Of a DNA stretch of 64,000 nucleotides, positions 8,113 through 16,299 are shown in pieces. The stretch comes from Paenimyroides aestuarii (GTDB lineage: Bacteria; Bacteroidota; Bacteroidia; Flavobacteriales; Flavobacteriaceae): NCBI RefSeq assembly GCF_024628805.1, contig NZ_CP102382.1, positions 1,240,001 through 1,304,000 of the forward strand, given 5' to 3'. A program made the translations under genes and the position numbers. The notes below the pieces were generated by a model. The model did no database searches. It was not told where the DNA came from and saw only the letters and a list, made by a program, of their open reading frames with translations. Every line of letters starts with the position of its first letter. The stretch's first letter is position 1.

Positions 8113-9717
8113 TTAATTTTCTTTAGTGTAATAAATTTCCAATCTCATTTTTAAATCGCTGTTTGATGCATTTGGCCCGTGAATAATTGTTCCAAACGGA
8201 TTCATAGTAGCGGTTAAGGGTATTGTTTTCGTTGTAGCTTTTAATGGATTCATTGCTGTTAACGAAATGTCGCTTGCAACAACCAATCCTAAAGGTACAT
8301 TGGTAGAATCTTTTGTTATTAAATTGTTGATGTGATCTGTTATTCTAAATTGGTATTTGTGTACCGATTTGTTTGTTTTGTTTAAGAATCCACCAAAAAT
8401 TGGTTTTCCGGTAGTTGATGTATCGCTTAAATAATCGGCAATTACTTTGTTGTTTTTGTAATCATACAAATACAGTTGTTTGGGCACTGCGATGGTATCT
8501 AATCCCATTGCAGAATGATCCACATATAAGGTGAGCAATGCCTGATTCACCAACCATTTATTGTTGATAATAGTTTCTAATTCATCTGCTTTTCCGCTGC
8601 CATCGGCGTCGTTTCCAAATAGCGAAAGAGTTGCAAATGTGCTGTTTCCGCCGCCTTTTATCCACAGATTTCCTACCGAATTATTATCTAAATCGAAATT
8701 GTTTTCTAATAAATTCACGGTGGTTGCTGTTATCGGAGCAGATTGTTTATCATCATAACCAATACGAAACTCATACGTTTTGCGTTCGCGTTTTGGCTGA
8801 TTGGTGTTGGCGTCTATTTCACCGTCTTGTTTATAAACGAAAACTACTTTTCCGCGGCTTAAGTTCAATTGTGCCAATGCATTTTGGCTGAAATTATCTT
8901 CCACTTCAAAATACAACCCACGGAAATATTCTTTTAAAAGTCCGTTATTTAATAAGGATTTGTATTTATTGTTTGCAAAGAATTTTTCTTGAAAATAATT
9001 CTTGTCTAGATCTAACCAAACCCCTGGCGCCAAACGTTCTTTTACTTTTTGCTTACCATCAACCATTTGTGGGGTTCCGTCTGCATTATAAGCATATAGT
9101 TTAATCTCGTTTTTGTTAAAAGCAAATTCGGTATTTTGTGCTGTATTGGTAGAATTGTTCAAACGATTGCTTCCAGCTAATCCTTTTTTATTTTGGTCGA
9201 ATATATTTTTTTCATCTGCATAATAAAATTGCGTTTCAAAATTATTATTCGGGTCGGTTGTTCGCAGAAAGTATCCGTTTTCGTAAACATTCAATGTAAA
9301 TTTACCATTGCCATACACATCTGAAACATTGAACGAACGATTTCCGTCTGAATCGGTTGCAGAAACTGAACTGGTAAACGGAATATATACATACACCGAA
9401 TCCAGCACCGGATTTTCACCAAACGATGTTAAATCGCTGTTGTTTTTCATTTCAATTTGCGTTACAAAGTGTGCTGTTGTTTTTCCAAATGCACTGTGAG
9501 TGTAAACGCCTAAATTGTTTAAAGGCAAATTGCGGGTGTTGGCAATACCTGCTTCGCTGTTTGTGGTTTCAATATTTTGAACAAGGTATTTTTCAAAACC
9601 AAATTGGTCGCTGTCTATAACTTCAGCTCCCATTTCGGTAAAGTCTTGCTCGCACGAGATTGCCGTAACAGATAGTACCGAAAGTACTACAAATTGCGCG
9701 ATCGATTTTCTTCTCAT
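8113..9717 (-). CDS. DUF4270 family outer-membrane lipoprotein
   Basis: 534 aa with a lipoprotein signal (basic start, hydrophobic core, AISC with the lipid-acceptor Cys at about residue 22) followed by EQDFTEMGAE, typical for DUF4270 proteins of Flavobacteriia. The rest is beta-rich with no catalytic motif. It is expected on the outer membrane or cell surface. It lies between the GT5-like gene (12 bases upstream) and glmS (2 bases downstream), so the three probably form an operon, which hints at a cell-envelope or glycan link. The molecular role is unknown for the family. Confidence 0.88.
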   Translation of the reverse strand: MRRKSIAQFVVLSVLSVTAISCEQDFTEMGAEVIDSDQFGFEKYLVQNIETTNSEAGIANTRNLPLNNLGVYTHSAFGKTTAHFVTQIEMKNNSDLTSFGENPVLDSVYVYIPFTSSVSATDSDGNRSFNVSDVYGNGKFTLNVYENGYFLRTTDPNNNFETQFYYADEKNIFDQNKKGLAGSNRLNNSTNTAQNTEFAFNKNEIKLYAYNADGTPQMVDGKQKVKERLAPGVWLDLDKNYFQEKFFANNKYKSLLNNGLLKEYFRGLYFEVEDNFSQNALAQLNLSRGKVVFVYKQDGEIDANTNQPKRERKTYEFRIGYDDKQSAPITATTVNLLENNFDLDNNSVGNLWIKGGGNSTFATLSLFGNDADGSGKADELETIINNKWLVNQALLTLYVDHSAMGLDTIAVPKQLYLYDYKNNKVIADYLSDTSTTGKPIFGGFLNKTNKSVHKYQFRITDHINNLITKDSTNVPLGLVVASDISLTAMNPLKATTKTIPLTATMNPFGTIIHGPNASNSDLKMRLEIYYTKEN

Positions 9718-9729
9718 AAATGCACTAAA

Positions 9730-10533
9730 TTAAACCTTTTGAAGATAAAATTCGGGATAGAAATCCTTCATTTTTTCTTTTGCGTTGAAAGGTAAGAAAG
9801 GTTTATTTGAACTTTGTATATAATTTGTTAAATCTTCTGAAATGTCTTCCGAAGAAATCACAATACCATCAGAGTGATCAATAGCATTTTTCATGATATT
9901 GGTGTAAGTTGCATCCTTTAAGGCAGTAATATCTTTCTTGTTAAATTCATCAAAAGCCACTTTTTCAAACATGTTTTTTGATAATTTACCTTCAAATCCA
10001 GATGAAAAAACAGATGTAATGATTTTTGTATCGGTGAAGATATCCTCATCGTTATAATATTTTTTCATATAAAGCGGCAGTAGAGATGCCATCCACCCTT
10101 GTACATGTATCACATCGGGTACCCAATTTAACTTTTTAATGGTTTCAACAACACCTTTCACAAAGAAAATAGCGCGTTCATCGTTATCCTCATACAATGT
10201 TTCCTCTTCATCGCCAAAAGTACCTTTGCGTTTAAAATAATCATCGTTATCAATAAAATAAACCTGAATGCGTTCCTTTGGTATCGAAGCAACTTTAATA
10301 ATTAAAGGCATATCCATGTCATTAATAACCAAATTCATACCCGAAAGCCTAATCACTTCGTGCAATTGATGTCTTCTTTCATTGATGCTACCGTATCTTG
10401 GCATAAAAATACGGATTTGCCCGCCTAAATCATTAATCATTTTTGGAGTGTCGAACGAAGCTTGTGAAACTTCATTTTCAGGTAAATAAGGCACTACTTC
10501 AGATGATACATATAATATCCTCTTGTCTTTCAT
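9730..10533 (-). CDS. glycogen/starch synthase-like GT5 N-terminal domain protein
   Basis: 267 aa. The first half resembles the GT5 glycogen synthase catalytic domain: ILYVSSEVVPY at residues 6-16, a later DLGGQIRIFMPRYG and PDVIHVQGWMASLLPLY. Glycogen synthases are about 480 aa. Here the C-terminal nucleotide-sugar-binding Rossmann half is absent and the frame ends cleanly, so this is a stand-alone N-terminal domain rather than a complete synthase. The usual KTGGL loop is replaced by ENEVSQ. Annotation as glycogen synthase would overstate it. It heads the operon with DUF4270 and glmS and is divergent from panC. Confidence 0.75.
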   Translation of the reverse strand: MKDKRILYVSSEVVPYLPENEVSQASFDTPKMINDLGGQIRIFMPRYGSINERRHQLHEVIRLSGMNLVINDMDMPLIIKVASIPKERIQVYFIDNDDYFKRKGTFGDEEETLYEDNDERAIFFVKGVVETIKKLNWVPDVIHVQGWMASLLPLYMKKYYNDEDIFTDTKIITSVFSSGFEGKLSKNMFEKVAFDEFNKKDITALKDATYTNIMKNAIDHSDGIVISSEDISEDLTNYIQSSNKPFLPFNAKEKMKDFYPEFYLQKV

Positions 10534-10640
10534 TCTTCTTTAATTAAATTTAAAATGCTTTTTAAAAAGCAAAATTACGAAAAAATGTGTTACGATGTTA
10601 AGGAATGTGCTAATTTTGCAAGCACTAAACTTTTTAAACC

Positions 10641-11489
10641 ATGAAGGTATTTCATGCACAAAGCCAGTTATCACAGTACTTGCAACCCTTAAAACAAGCG
10701 TTGCAAACAATTGGTTTTGTTCCCACAATGGGTGCTTTGCACAATGGGCATTTGTCTTTGTTGCAACAAGCTTTGTCCGAAAACGATGTGGCAGTGGTAA
10801 GTATTTTTGTTAATCCCACCCAATTCAACAATGCCGAAGATTTGGCAAAATATCCCCGAACTTTAGACAGAGATGTGGCGCTTTTAGAAACATTGTCGGA
10901 TAAAATTATTGTTTACGCACCTAGTGTTGATGATATTTATGAAGGAAATACCGTAGCCAAAAGTTTTGATTATGATGGTTTAGACAATGAAATGGAAGGC
11001 AGTAACCGCCCGGGGCATTTTAACGGCGTGGGAACCATCGTGAAGAAATTGTTTGAAATTGTGCAGCCCAACAATGCTTACTTTGGCGAAAAAGATTTTC
11101 AGCAGTTGCAAATTATCCGCAAAATGGTTGAGAAAAATAAGATGAATATCAACGTGATTGGTTGCCCCATCTTTCGCGAAGCAAATGGTTTGGCAATGAG
11201 CTCAAGAAACGAACGATTGTCTGCCCAAGCCAAAGAAAAAGCGGCGGTGATTTATAAAACACTCCACACTGCAAAAAGCCTCTTTATTGAAAAAGATATT
11301 GTGCAAGCCGAACAATTTGTAAAAGAAACTTTTGCCAACGAAGCTGATTTTGACTTGGAATATTTTGTGATAGCAGATGAAGTTTCACTAAAAACCGCTA
11401 CCCAGAAAACCGCCCATACAAAATACCGCGCTTTTATTGTGGTGCACGTTGAAGGTATTCGGTTAATTGATAACATTGCATTAAATTAA
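10641..11489 (+). CDS. panC: pantothenate synthetase
   Basis: 282 aa, family-typical length. It condenses pantoate with beta-alanine using ATP (pantothenate/CoA pathway). The nucleotidyltransferase signature PTMGALHNGHLSL is at residues 28-40, with HNGH as the HIGH motif at 34-37. FGEKDFQQL near 155 and MSSRN near 188 complete the ATP site. The ATG at 10641 follows a TAATTTTG box at 10611-10618. panD, which makes the beta-alanine, starts 20 bases downstream, so the pathway pair is kept together. Confidence 0.97.
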   Translation: MKVFHAQSQLSQYLQPLKQALQTIGFVPTMGALHNGHLSLLQQALSENDVAVVSIFVNPTQFNNAEDLAKYPRTLDRDVALLETLSDKIIVYAPSVDDIYEGNTVAKSFDYDGLDNEMEGSNRPGHFNGVGTIVKKLFEIVQPNNAYFGEKDFQQLQIIRKMVEKNKMNINVIGCPIFREANGLAMSSRNERLSAQAKEKAAVIYKTLHTAKSLFIEKDIVQAEQFVKETFANEADFDLEYFVIADEVSLKTATQKTAHTKYRAFIVVHVEGIRLIDNIALN

Positions 11490-11504
11490 AAATTTATAAC
11501 TTTG
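11476..11504 (+). promoter_or_regulatory. candidate promoter for panD inside the panC end
   Basis: TTG at 11476-11478, an 18-base spacer, then TAACTTTG at 11497-11504, matching the Bacteroidota pattern. The panD ATG is only five bases beyond the -7 box, so a transcript from here would be nearly leaderless. Confidence 0.5.
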
Positions 11505-11508
11505 CGCC

Positions 11509-11859
11509 ATGCAAATAGAAGTTTTAAAATCTAAAATCCACCGTGTTAAAGTAACAGGTGCCGATTTGAATTATATTGGCAGTATTACGATTGATATTGC
11601 TTTAATGGAAGCTGCAAATATTATTGAAGGTGAAAAAGTAACCATTGTGAACATCAATAATGGCGAACGTTTTGAAACCTATGCCATTCCTGGTCCAAGA
11701 AACAGCGGCGAAATTACACTCAACGGACCTGCAGCGCGCCGGGTACAAAAAGACGATATTATTATTGTAATCACCTATGCCTTGATGCCTTTTGAAGACG
11801 CTAAAACGTTTAAACCTTGGGTTATTTTTCCAAACGAAGAAAATAATTCACTGAAATAA
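11509..11859 (+). CDS. panD: aspartate 1-decarboxylase
   Basis: 116 aa, standard length. It decarboxylates aspartate to beta-alanine for pantothenate synthesis. The proenzyme cleaves itself between Gly24 and Ser25, visible in YIGSITID, to form the pyruvoyl cofactor. The neighbouring Lys9 and the [13 protein letters not shown] block (about residues 64-76) also match. It lies 20 bases after panC and four bases before the flippase-like gene. A promoter box immediately upstream suggests it can be expressed separately from panC. Confidence 0.97.
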   Translation: MQIEVLKSKIHRVKVTGADLNYIGSITIDIALMEAANIIEGEKVTIVNINNGERFETYAIPGPRNSGEITLNGPAARRVQKDDIIIVITYALMPFEDAKTFKPWVIFPNEENNSLK

Positions 11860-11863
11860 ACGC

Positions 11864-12826
11864 TTGAAATCGCTAAAAAAAATACTAAATATTTCACTCC
11901 CACTTTTGCTGGGAGTTTTTTTGGTTTATTACGCCTATAACCAATTTACGCCTGCACAAATCACCGAAATGAAAAGCTATTTTGCAGCTGCCGATTACTT
12001 TTACATTGGTTTGTCGTTGCTTTTTATGAAGATAAGCCATGCATCGCGTGCTTATCGGTGGAAGTATAGTTTGCAGTACATGGGTTATCAATCGGGTTTT
12101 TGGAATAATTTCATGGCGATTTCTGTTGGATACCTTTTAAATTTAACCATTCCTCGTTCGGGCGAACTATCTCGGGCAGCTGTTTTGCAGAAATACGATA
12201 ACATTCCGTTCGATAAAGGTTTTGGAACCATCATTGCAGAGCGCATCATAGATTTGGTTTTTCTCTTGCTTTTTGTGGCCACCGCATTGCTGTTGCAATA
12301 CAAACAGCTAACCGGTTTTATTGCACAGCAAATTCCTGTTAAGCAATTGGTTGTTATTGGTGGTGTTCTTGCAATAGTTGCAATTATTGGTTTGTATTTG
12401 CTTTATACATCCAACTGGAAAATCTTTGTTTTTATCCGAAAAAAAATCAGCGGATTGGCAGAAGGTGTTTTAAGTATTTTTAAAATGCCGCATCGTGTGC
12501 CGTTTCTTCTACACACAATCATTATTTGGATTGGTTTTGTACTTACGTTTTATTTTGGAACAAAAGCCTTGCCCGAAACCAGCGAAATATCGTTAGGGAT
12601 TGTAATGGTTGCATTTGTAGTGGGCAGTTTAACCATTAGTTTTACCAACGGTGGTTTTGGAGCATTCCCCTTGCTTATTGCAAAAATATTGGCACTTTAC
12701 GGCATCTCACTAACCGCCGGAACCGCTTTCGGCTGGATTTTATGGACCACACAAACCGTTTTGGTGATTGTGTTAGGTGGCTTGTCTTTTTTATTGTTAC
12801 CGATTGTTAATAAGGGGAAATTGTAG
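11864..12826 (+). CDS. lysylphosphatidylglycerol synthase TM-region / flippase-like membrane protein
   Basis: 320 aa with about eight hydrophobic segments across the whole length. It begins with a TTG four bases after the panD stop; no closer ATG exists. The motifs NLTIPRSGELSRA (about residues 92-104) and the late FTNGGFGAFP (about 259-268) are characteristic of the LPG_synthase_TM (YbhN/flippase-like) family. It lacks the soluble aminoacyl-transferase domain of MprF, so lipid or glycolipid transport is more likely than lysyl transfer. It is the third gene of the panC-panD operon, an arrangement I know from other flavobacteria. The substrate is unknown. Confidence 0.85.
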   Translation: MKSLKKILNISLPLLLGVFLVYYAYNQFTPAQITEMKSYFAAADYFYIGLSLLFMKISHASRAYRWKYSLQYMGYQSGFWNNFMAISVGYLLNLTIPRSGELSRAAVLQKYDNIPFDKGFGTIIAERIIDLVFLLLFVATALLLQYKQLTGFIAQQIPVKQLVVIGGVLAIVAIIGLYLLYTSNWKIFVFIRKKISGLAEGVLSIFKMPHRVPFLLHTIIIWIGFVLTFYFGTKALPETSEISLGIVMVAFVVGSLTISFTNGGFGAFPLLIAKILALYGISLTAGTAFGWILWTTQTVLVIVLGGLSFLLLPIVNKGKL

Positions 12827-12891
12827 TCAAATTTTTTTAATTATTTGTTTTCTTTCTATGTTTGATAACTTTAAACATAAAAATATTACTT

Positions 12892-13788
12892 ATGCGTTGC
12901 ATCTTCATGCTGTTTACTTCAATACTTTTTTCTTCGATTTCTTTGGGACAAAATAAATATGATAAGTTTAAACTCCTTTTCAATCAAAATGATACAATTG
13001 AGTTACAAAAACTACTGATAGACTGGCGAAAATCGAATGCTAATGATCCAGAACTTTATACGTCAGAATTTAATTACTACTTTTCTGTGAGTAAAAATGA
13101 ATTTGTCTCTTTGCAACAAAATATTGTAGATGAAAATTCTTATGAAATAATAGATAGTTTAGGAAATGTAGCTGGGTATCTCACTTCTAACGTATCGTAT
13201 AATAAAGAAAAGCTAGACAAAGCATTTGTAGCCATTGATGAAGGAATACGCAAATTTCCCAATAGATTAGATATGAGATTTGGTAAAATTTATGCATATG
13301 GTAAAATAGAAGACTATGCAAACTTCACGAAAACAATTGTTGAGACCGTTGAATATTCAGTGATTAATAATAATGAATGGTTGTGGACAGAAGACTTAAA
13401 GAATGAAGACGGAGAACGTGTTTTGCTTGAAACTGTGCAATCATATTTAGTACAATTATATGATACTGAAAACGATAATTTACTCCCAAATATGATTACA
13501 ATAGGAGAAACTACACTTAAATATTATCCAAAAAATGTGGAAATCTTATCAACTACAGCCATCGCGTTTTTGTTGATGAAAAATTATGATAAAGCTATCT
13601 ATAATCTAAAAAATGCAGAGCAGATCAGTCCACAGGATTATATCGTTTTAAACAATATTGCTCAGGCCTACAAAATGAAAGGTGAAAAATTGAATGCTAT
13701 TAAATATTACGAATTAGTAGCAAAGTACGGTGACGAAGAAACGAAATATCAAGCACTTGAAAATATTGAACAGCTGAAGGTGCAATAA
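12892..13788 (+). CDS. exported TPR-repeat protein
   Basis: 298 aa from the ATG at 12892, preferred over an in-frame TTG at 12862 because it gives a normal signal peptide (about residues 1-20, ending SISLGQ). The C-terminal 80 residues form two tetratricopeptide-like helix pairs (AFLLMKNYDKAIYNLKNAE and IAQAYKMKGEKLNAIKYYE). The middle part is helical without motifs. It is probably periplasmic and likely a protein-interaction adaptor. It stands alone between the panC operon and radA; partners are unknown. Confidence 0.7.
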   Translation: MRCIFMLFTSILFSSISLGQNKYDKFKLLFNQNDTIELQKLLIDWRKSNANDPELYTSEFNYYFSVSKNEFVSLQQNIVDENSYEIIDSLGNVAGYLTSNVSYNKEKLDKAFVAIDEGIRKFPNRLDMRFGKIYAYGKIEDYANFTKTIVETVEYSVINNNEWLWTEDLKNEDGERVLLETVQSYLVQLYDTENDNLLPNMITIGETTLKYYPKNVEILSTTAIAFLLMKNYDKAIYNLKNAEQISPQDYIVLNNIAQAYKMKGEKLNAIKYYELVAKYGDEETKYQALENIEQLKVQ

Positions 13789-13922
13789 TACTTTTACTTG
13801 AAATTCCCTTATTTTTCATGTCAAAATATGTCGTTAACAAACCCAAATAATTTGTAAATTCGTTTTTTAATAGTTTTAAGTTAGTGCTTATAGCTTACGG
13901 CTTAAAACTTAAAGCTAAAAAA

Positions 13923-15284
13923 ATGGCAAAAGTAAAAACAGCATTTTTCTGCTCATCTTGTGGTACGCAATTCGCTAAATGGTTAGGGCAATGTACTGCT
14001 TGCAAACAATGGAATACTATTGTGGAAGAAATAATTCAGAAAGAAGAAAAAGTGGCGTGGCAAACCAAATCTTCCGCAGGAATTAAACGCGCAGCAAAAC
14101 CATTGTTAATCAATGAAATAGACAGCACCCAAGAAATTCGTTTAAACACGTTGGATCAGGAATTAAACCGAGTTTTAGGCGGAGGTATTGTTCCCGGATC
14201 TATGATTTTATTGGGCGGCGAACCCGGCATTGGTAAAAGTACTTTGCTGCTGCAATTGTCGTTAAAATTGCCTTATAAAGTGCTGTATGTTTCGGGCGAA
14301 GAAAGCCAAAAACAAATAAAAATGCGTGCCGAACGCATCAATCCAAACAACAATTCGTGTTATATTTTAACCGAAACCAACACCCAACAAATTTTTAAGC
14401 AGGTTGAAACTGTTGCTCCCGATGTATTGATTATCGATTCGATACAAACCTTGCATACCGATTATATCGAGGCCTCGGCAGGAAGCATCTCTCAGATAAA
14501 AGAAACCACTGCCGAACTCATTAAGTTTGCAAAAGAAACAGCAACACCAGTCATTTTAATTGGTCATATCACAAAAGATGGAAACATTGCCGGACCCAAA
14601 ATTTTAGAACACATGGTGGATACCGTGTTGCAGTTTGAGGGCGATAGAAATCATGTGTACCGAATTCTACGTGCCTTAAAAAATCGTTTTGGATCAACTG
14701 CCGAATTAGGAATTTATGAAATGTTGGGGTCGGGTTTGCGCGAAGTTTCCAATCCGTCTGAAATATTATTATCGAACAGAGAAGAAGAATTATCTGGGAC
14801 GGCGATTGCATCAACTTTAGAAGGCATGCGTCCGTTAATGATTGAAATTCAGGCATTGGTAAGCACTGCGGTTTACGGCACACCACAGCGCAGCGCCACT
14901 GGTTACAACTTAAAACGCTTGAACATGATTTTGGCAGTATTGGAAAAGCGGGCGGGTTTTCGTTTAGGGATGAAAGACGTGTTTTTAAACATTACCGGTG
15001 GTATTTCGGTTGATGACCCGGCGATTGATTTAGCGGTTGTAGCTTCGATTTTATCATCAAACGAAGATGATGCCATTTCAAAAGATATTTGTTTTGCGGG
15101 CGAAGTGGGATTATCAGGTGAAATTCGTCCGGTAAATCGGGTAGATCAACGCATTCAGGAAGCCGAAAAATTAGGTTTTGCTAAAATATTTGTATCAAAA
15201 TATAACAAAATCACCTATTCATCAAAAAACATACAAATAGTGTTGGTGTCAAAAATAGAAGAGCTGGTTTCGGCATTGTTTTAA
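13923..15284 (+). CDS. radA: DNA repair protein RadA
   Basis: 453 aa from the ATG at 13923; an upstream in-frame ATG at 13884 would add a low-complexity tail absent from the family. A branch-migration ATPase of homologous recombination. N-terminal C4 zinc finger (CSSCG...CTAC, about residues 10-30), RecA-like domain with Walker A GGEPGIGKST near 95, Walker B VLIIDSIQT near 168, the RadA-specific KNRFG motif near 250, and a C-terminal Lon-like domain ending in the usual GEVGLSGEIRPV block. Complete, nothing missing. A hairpin terminator follows directly. Confidence 0.97.
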   Translation: MAKVKTAFFCSSCGTQFAKWLGQCTACKQWNTIVEEIIQKEEKVAWQTKSSAGIKRAAKPLLINEIDSTQEIRLNTLDQELNRVLGGGIVPGSMILLGGEPGIGKSTLLLQLSLKLPYKVLYVSGEESQKQIKMRAERINPNNNSCYILTETNTQQIFKQVETVAPDVLIIDSIQTLHTDYIEASAGSISQIKETTAELIKFAKETATPVILIGHITKDGNIAGPKILEHMVDTVLQFEGDRNHVYRILRALKNRFGSTAELGIYEMLGSGLREVSNPSEILLSNREEELSGTAIASTLEGMRPLMIEIQALVSTAVYGTPQRSATGYNLKRLNMILAVLEKRAGFRLGMKDVFLNITGGISVDDPAIDLAVVASILSSNEDDAISKDICFAGEVGLSGEIRPVNRVDQRIQEAEKLGFAKIFVSKYNKITYSSKNIQIVLVSKIEELVSALF

Positions 15285-15287
15285 TAG

Positions 15288-15316
15288 AAAAAGAGGTCAA
15301 AAAAAGACCTCTTTTG
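15288..15316. terminator. bidirectional hairpin terminator
   Basis: AAAAGAGGTC pairs perfectly with GACCTCTTTT across a short A-rich loop, between the convergent radA and the outer-membrane protein gene. T or A runs on both sides suit either direction. Confidence 0.75.
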
Positions 15317-15320
15317 TTTA

Positions 15321-15998
15321 TTAGAATTTAAAGTTTATACCAAATCTGGTTTGAAAGTTACTTAACGAATTTTCTTGCTGAATGTTAGGGTAAAATATAG
15401 ATTCTTCTTTGTCTTTCTTAAAAGCATTAATACCAATCATTGCATAAGGTTCAATTTTAAATTTACTCTTTGGGTTCAGTACATATTTTATACCTGTGTT
15501 TAAACCCAAATTAAAATCGGTTGCTTTTCCTTCGGTTTTAAATATATCTTCTCTACCTAATCCGCCACCCGAATAATTGCTATGTCCACGTTGAAACGAA
15601 ATATTAGCACCTGCAAAATATCTAAAATTATTTCCGATGTTTCTGTTATACTGTAAATCTAAATCGGCAAACCAATTTATGCTACTGGTAGAAGATGGAT
15701 AGTAATTGTTATATTGACTGTAACTTTTTAACCAATATACATTGTAGTTAAAACCAATTAAAATAGATTCTTTTTCGTTAAGGTTGCGTTCTGTAAAAAC
15801 ACCTAGTTTATAGCTATTTGTATTTTCAAATTTGTAATTATGAGGGTTTGGCTTAGGTTTTGAAGCAAAATACTGATCGCTTCCTAAATGAAAACCAAAG
15901 TTCCATTTTTTTTGTTCGGGTTTTTCTTCTTGTGCCGAAGCAGAAATTGCTGTTAATGTAATTGCTGCTGTAAGCATTTTTAATTTTAAGTTTTTCAT
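15321..15998 (-). CDS. outer-membrane beta-barrel protein
   Basis: 225 aa. Signal peptide at residues 1-22 (ending AISASAQ). The mature protein shows the alternating aromatic/polar pattern of beta strands (for example WNFGFHLGSDQYF, ILIGFNYNVYWLK, FNLGLNTGIKY) and ends in FGINFKF, a terminal phenylalanine typical for BAM-inserted porin-like barrels. Eight to ten strands seem likely from length. No enzymatic motif. It is monocistronic, convergent with radA and divergent from the DUF4139 gene across about 300 bases of AT-rich DNA. Confidence 0.75.
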   Translation of the reverse strand: MKNLKLKMLTAAITLTAISASAQEEKPEQKKWNFGFHLGSDQYFASKPKPNPHNYKFENTNSYKLGVFTERNLNEKESILIGFNYNVYWLKSYSQYNNYYPSSTSSINWFADLDLQYNRNIGNNFRYFAGANISFQRGHSNYSGGGLGREDIFKTEGKATDFNLGLNTGIKYVLNPKSKFKIEPYAMIGINAFKKDKEESIFYPNIQQENSLSNFQTRFGINFKF

Positions 15999-16299
15999 GA
16001 AAAGATTGTTTTAAATGTTCGATGCGAAACTAATTAATCAAATGCTCTGTTTTTGTTAAAAAAGATATTATAAATGTTAGTAAACTCTTAATTTTTTAAT
16101 TTAAAAATCATTTTGTCTTAAAAAATAATTAGAAATCTTGTAGGTATTATTGTAGTTCTATCTACATACAAGTTTTTATTCAATTAAAAAAAATAAAAAT
16201 ATTTGCTACCTTGTCCCAACCTTTTGCGTGTTTTGATACTCTTTAATATGTAAAGGAAACATCCTTGAAAAGAATTATTTTAATTAATTAATGTTGTTT
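15999..16299. other. AT-rich divergent intergenic region
   Basis: About 300 bases without a coding frame between the outer-membrane barrel gene (minus) and the DUF4139 gene (plus). It must hold both promoters, but I could not find a full TTG-N19-TAnnTTTG match. No repeat or RNA-like fold was recognised. Confidence 0.4.

Noticed and set aside
10540..10728. Minus-strand frame over the glycogen synthase-like/panC divergent region
   Set aside because: It overlaps the conserved panC start in antisense and has no recognisable features.
13884..13922. GCTTA/TAAGC-rich imperfect repeats before radA
   Set aside because: Short and degenerate; they could be leftover low-complexity DNA, and no clear symmetric element can be defined.
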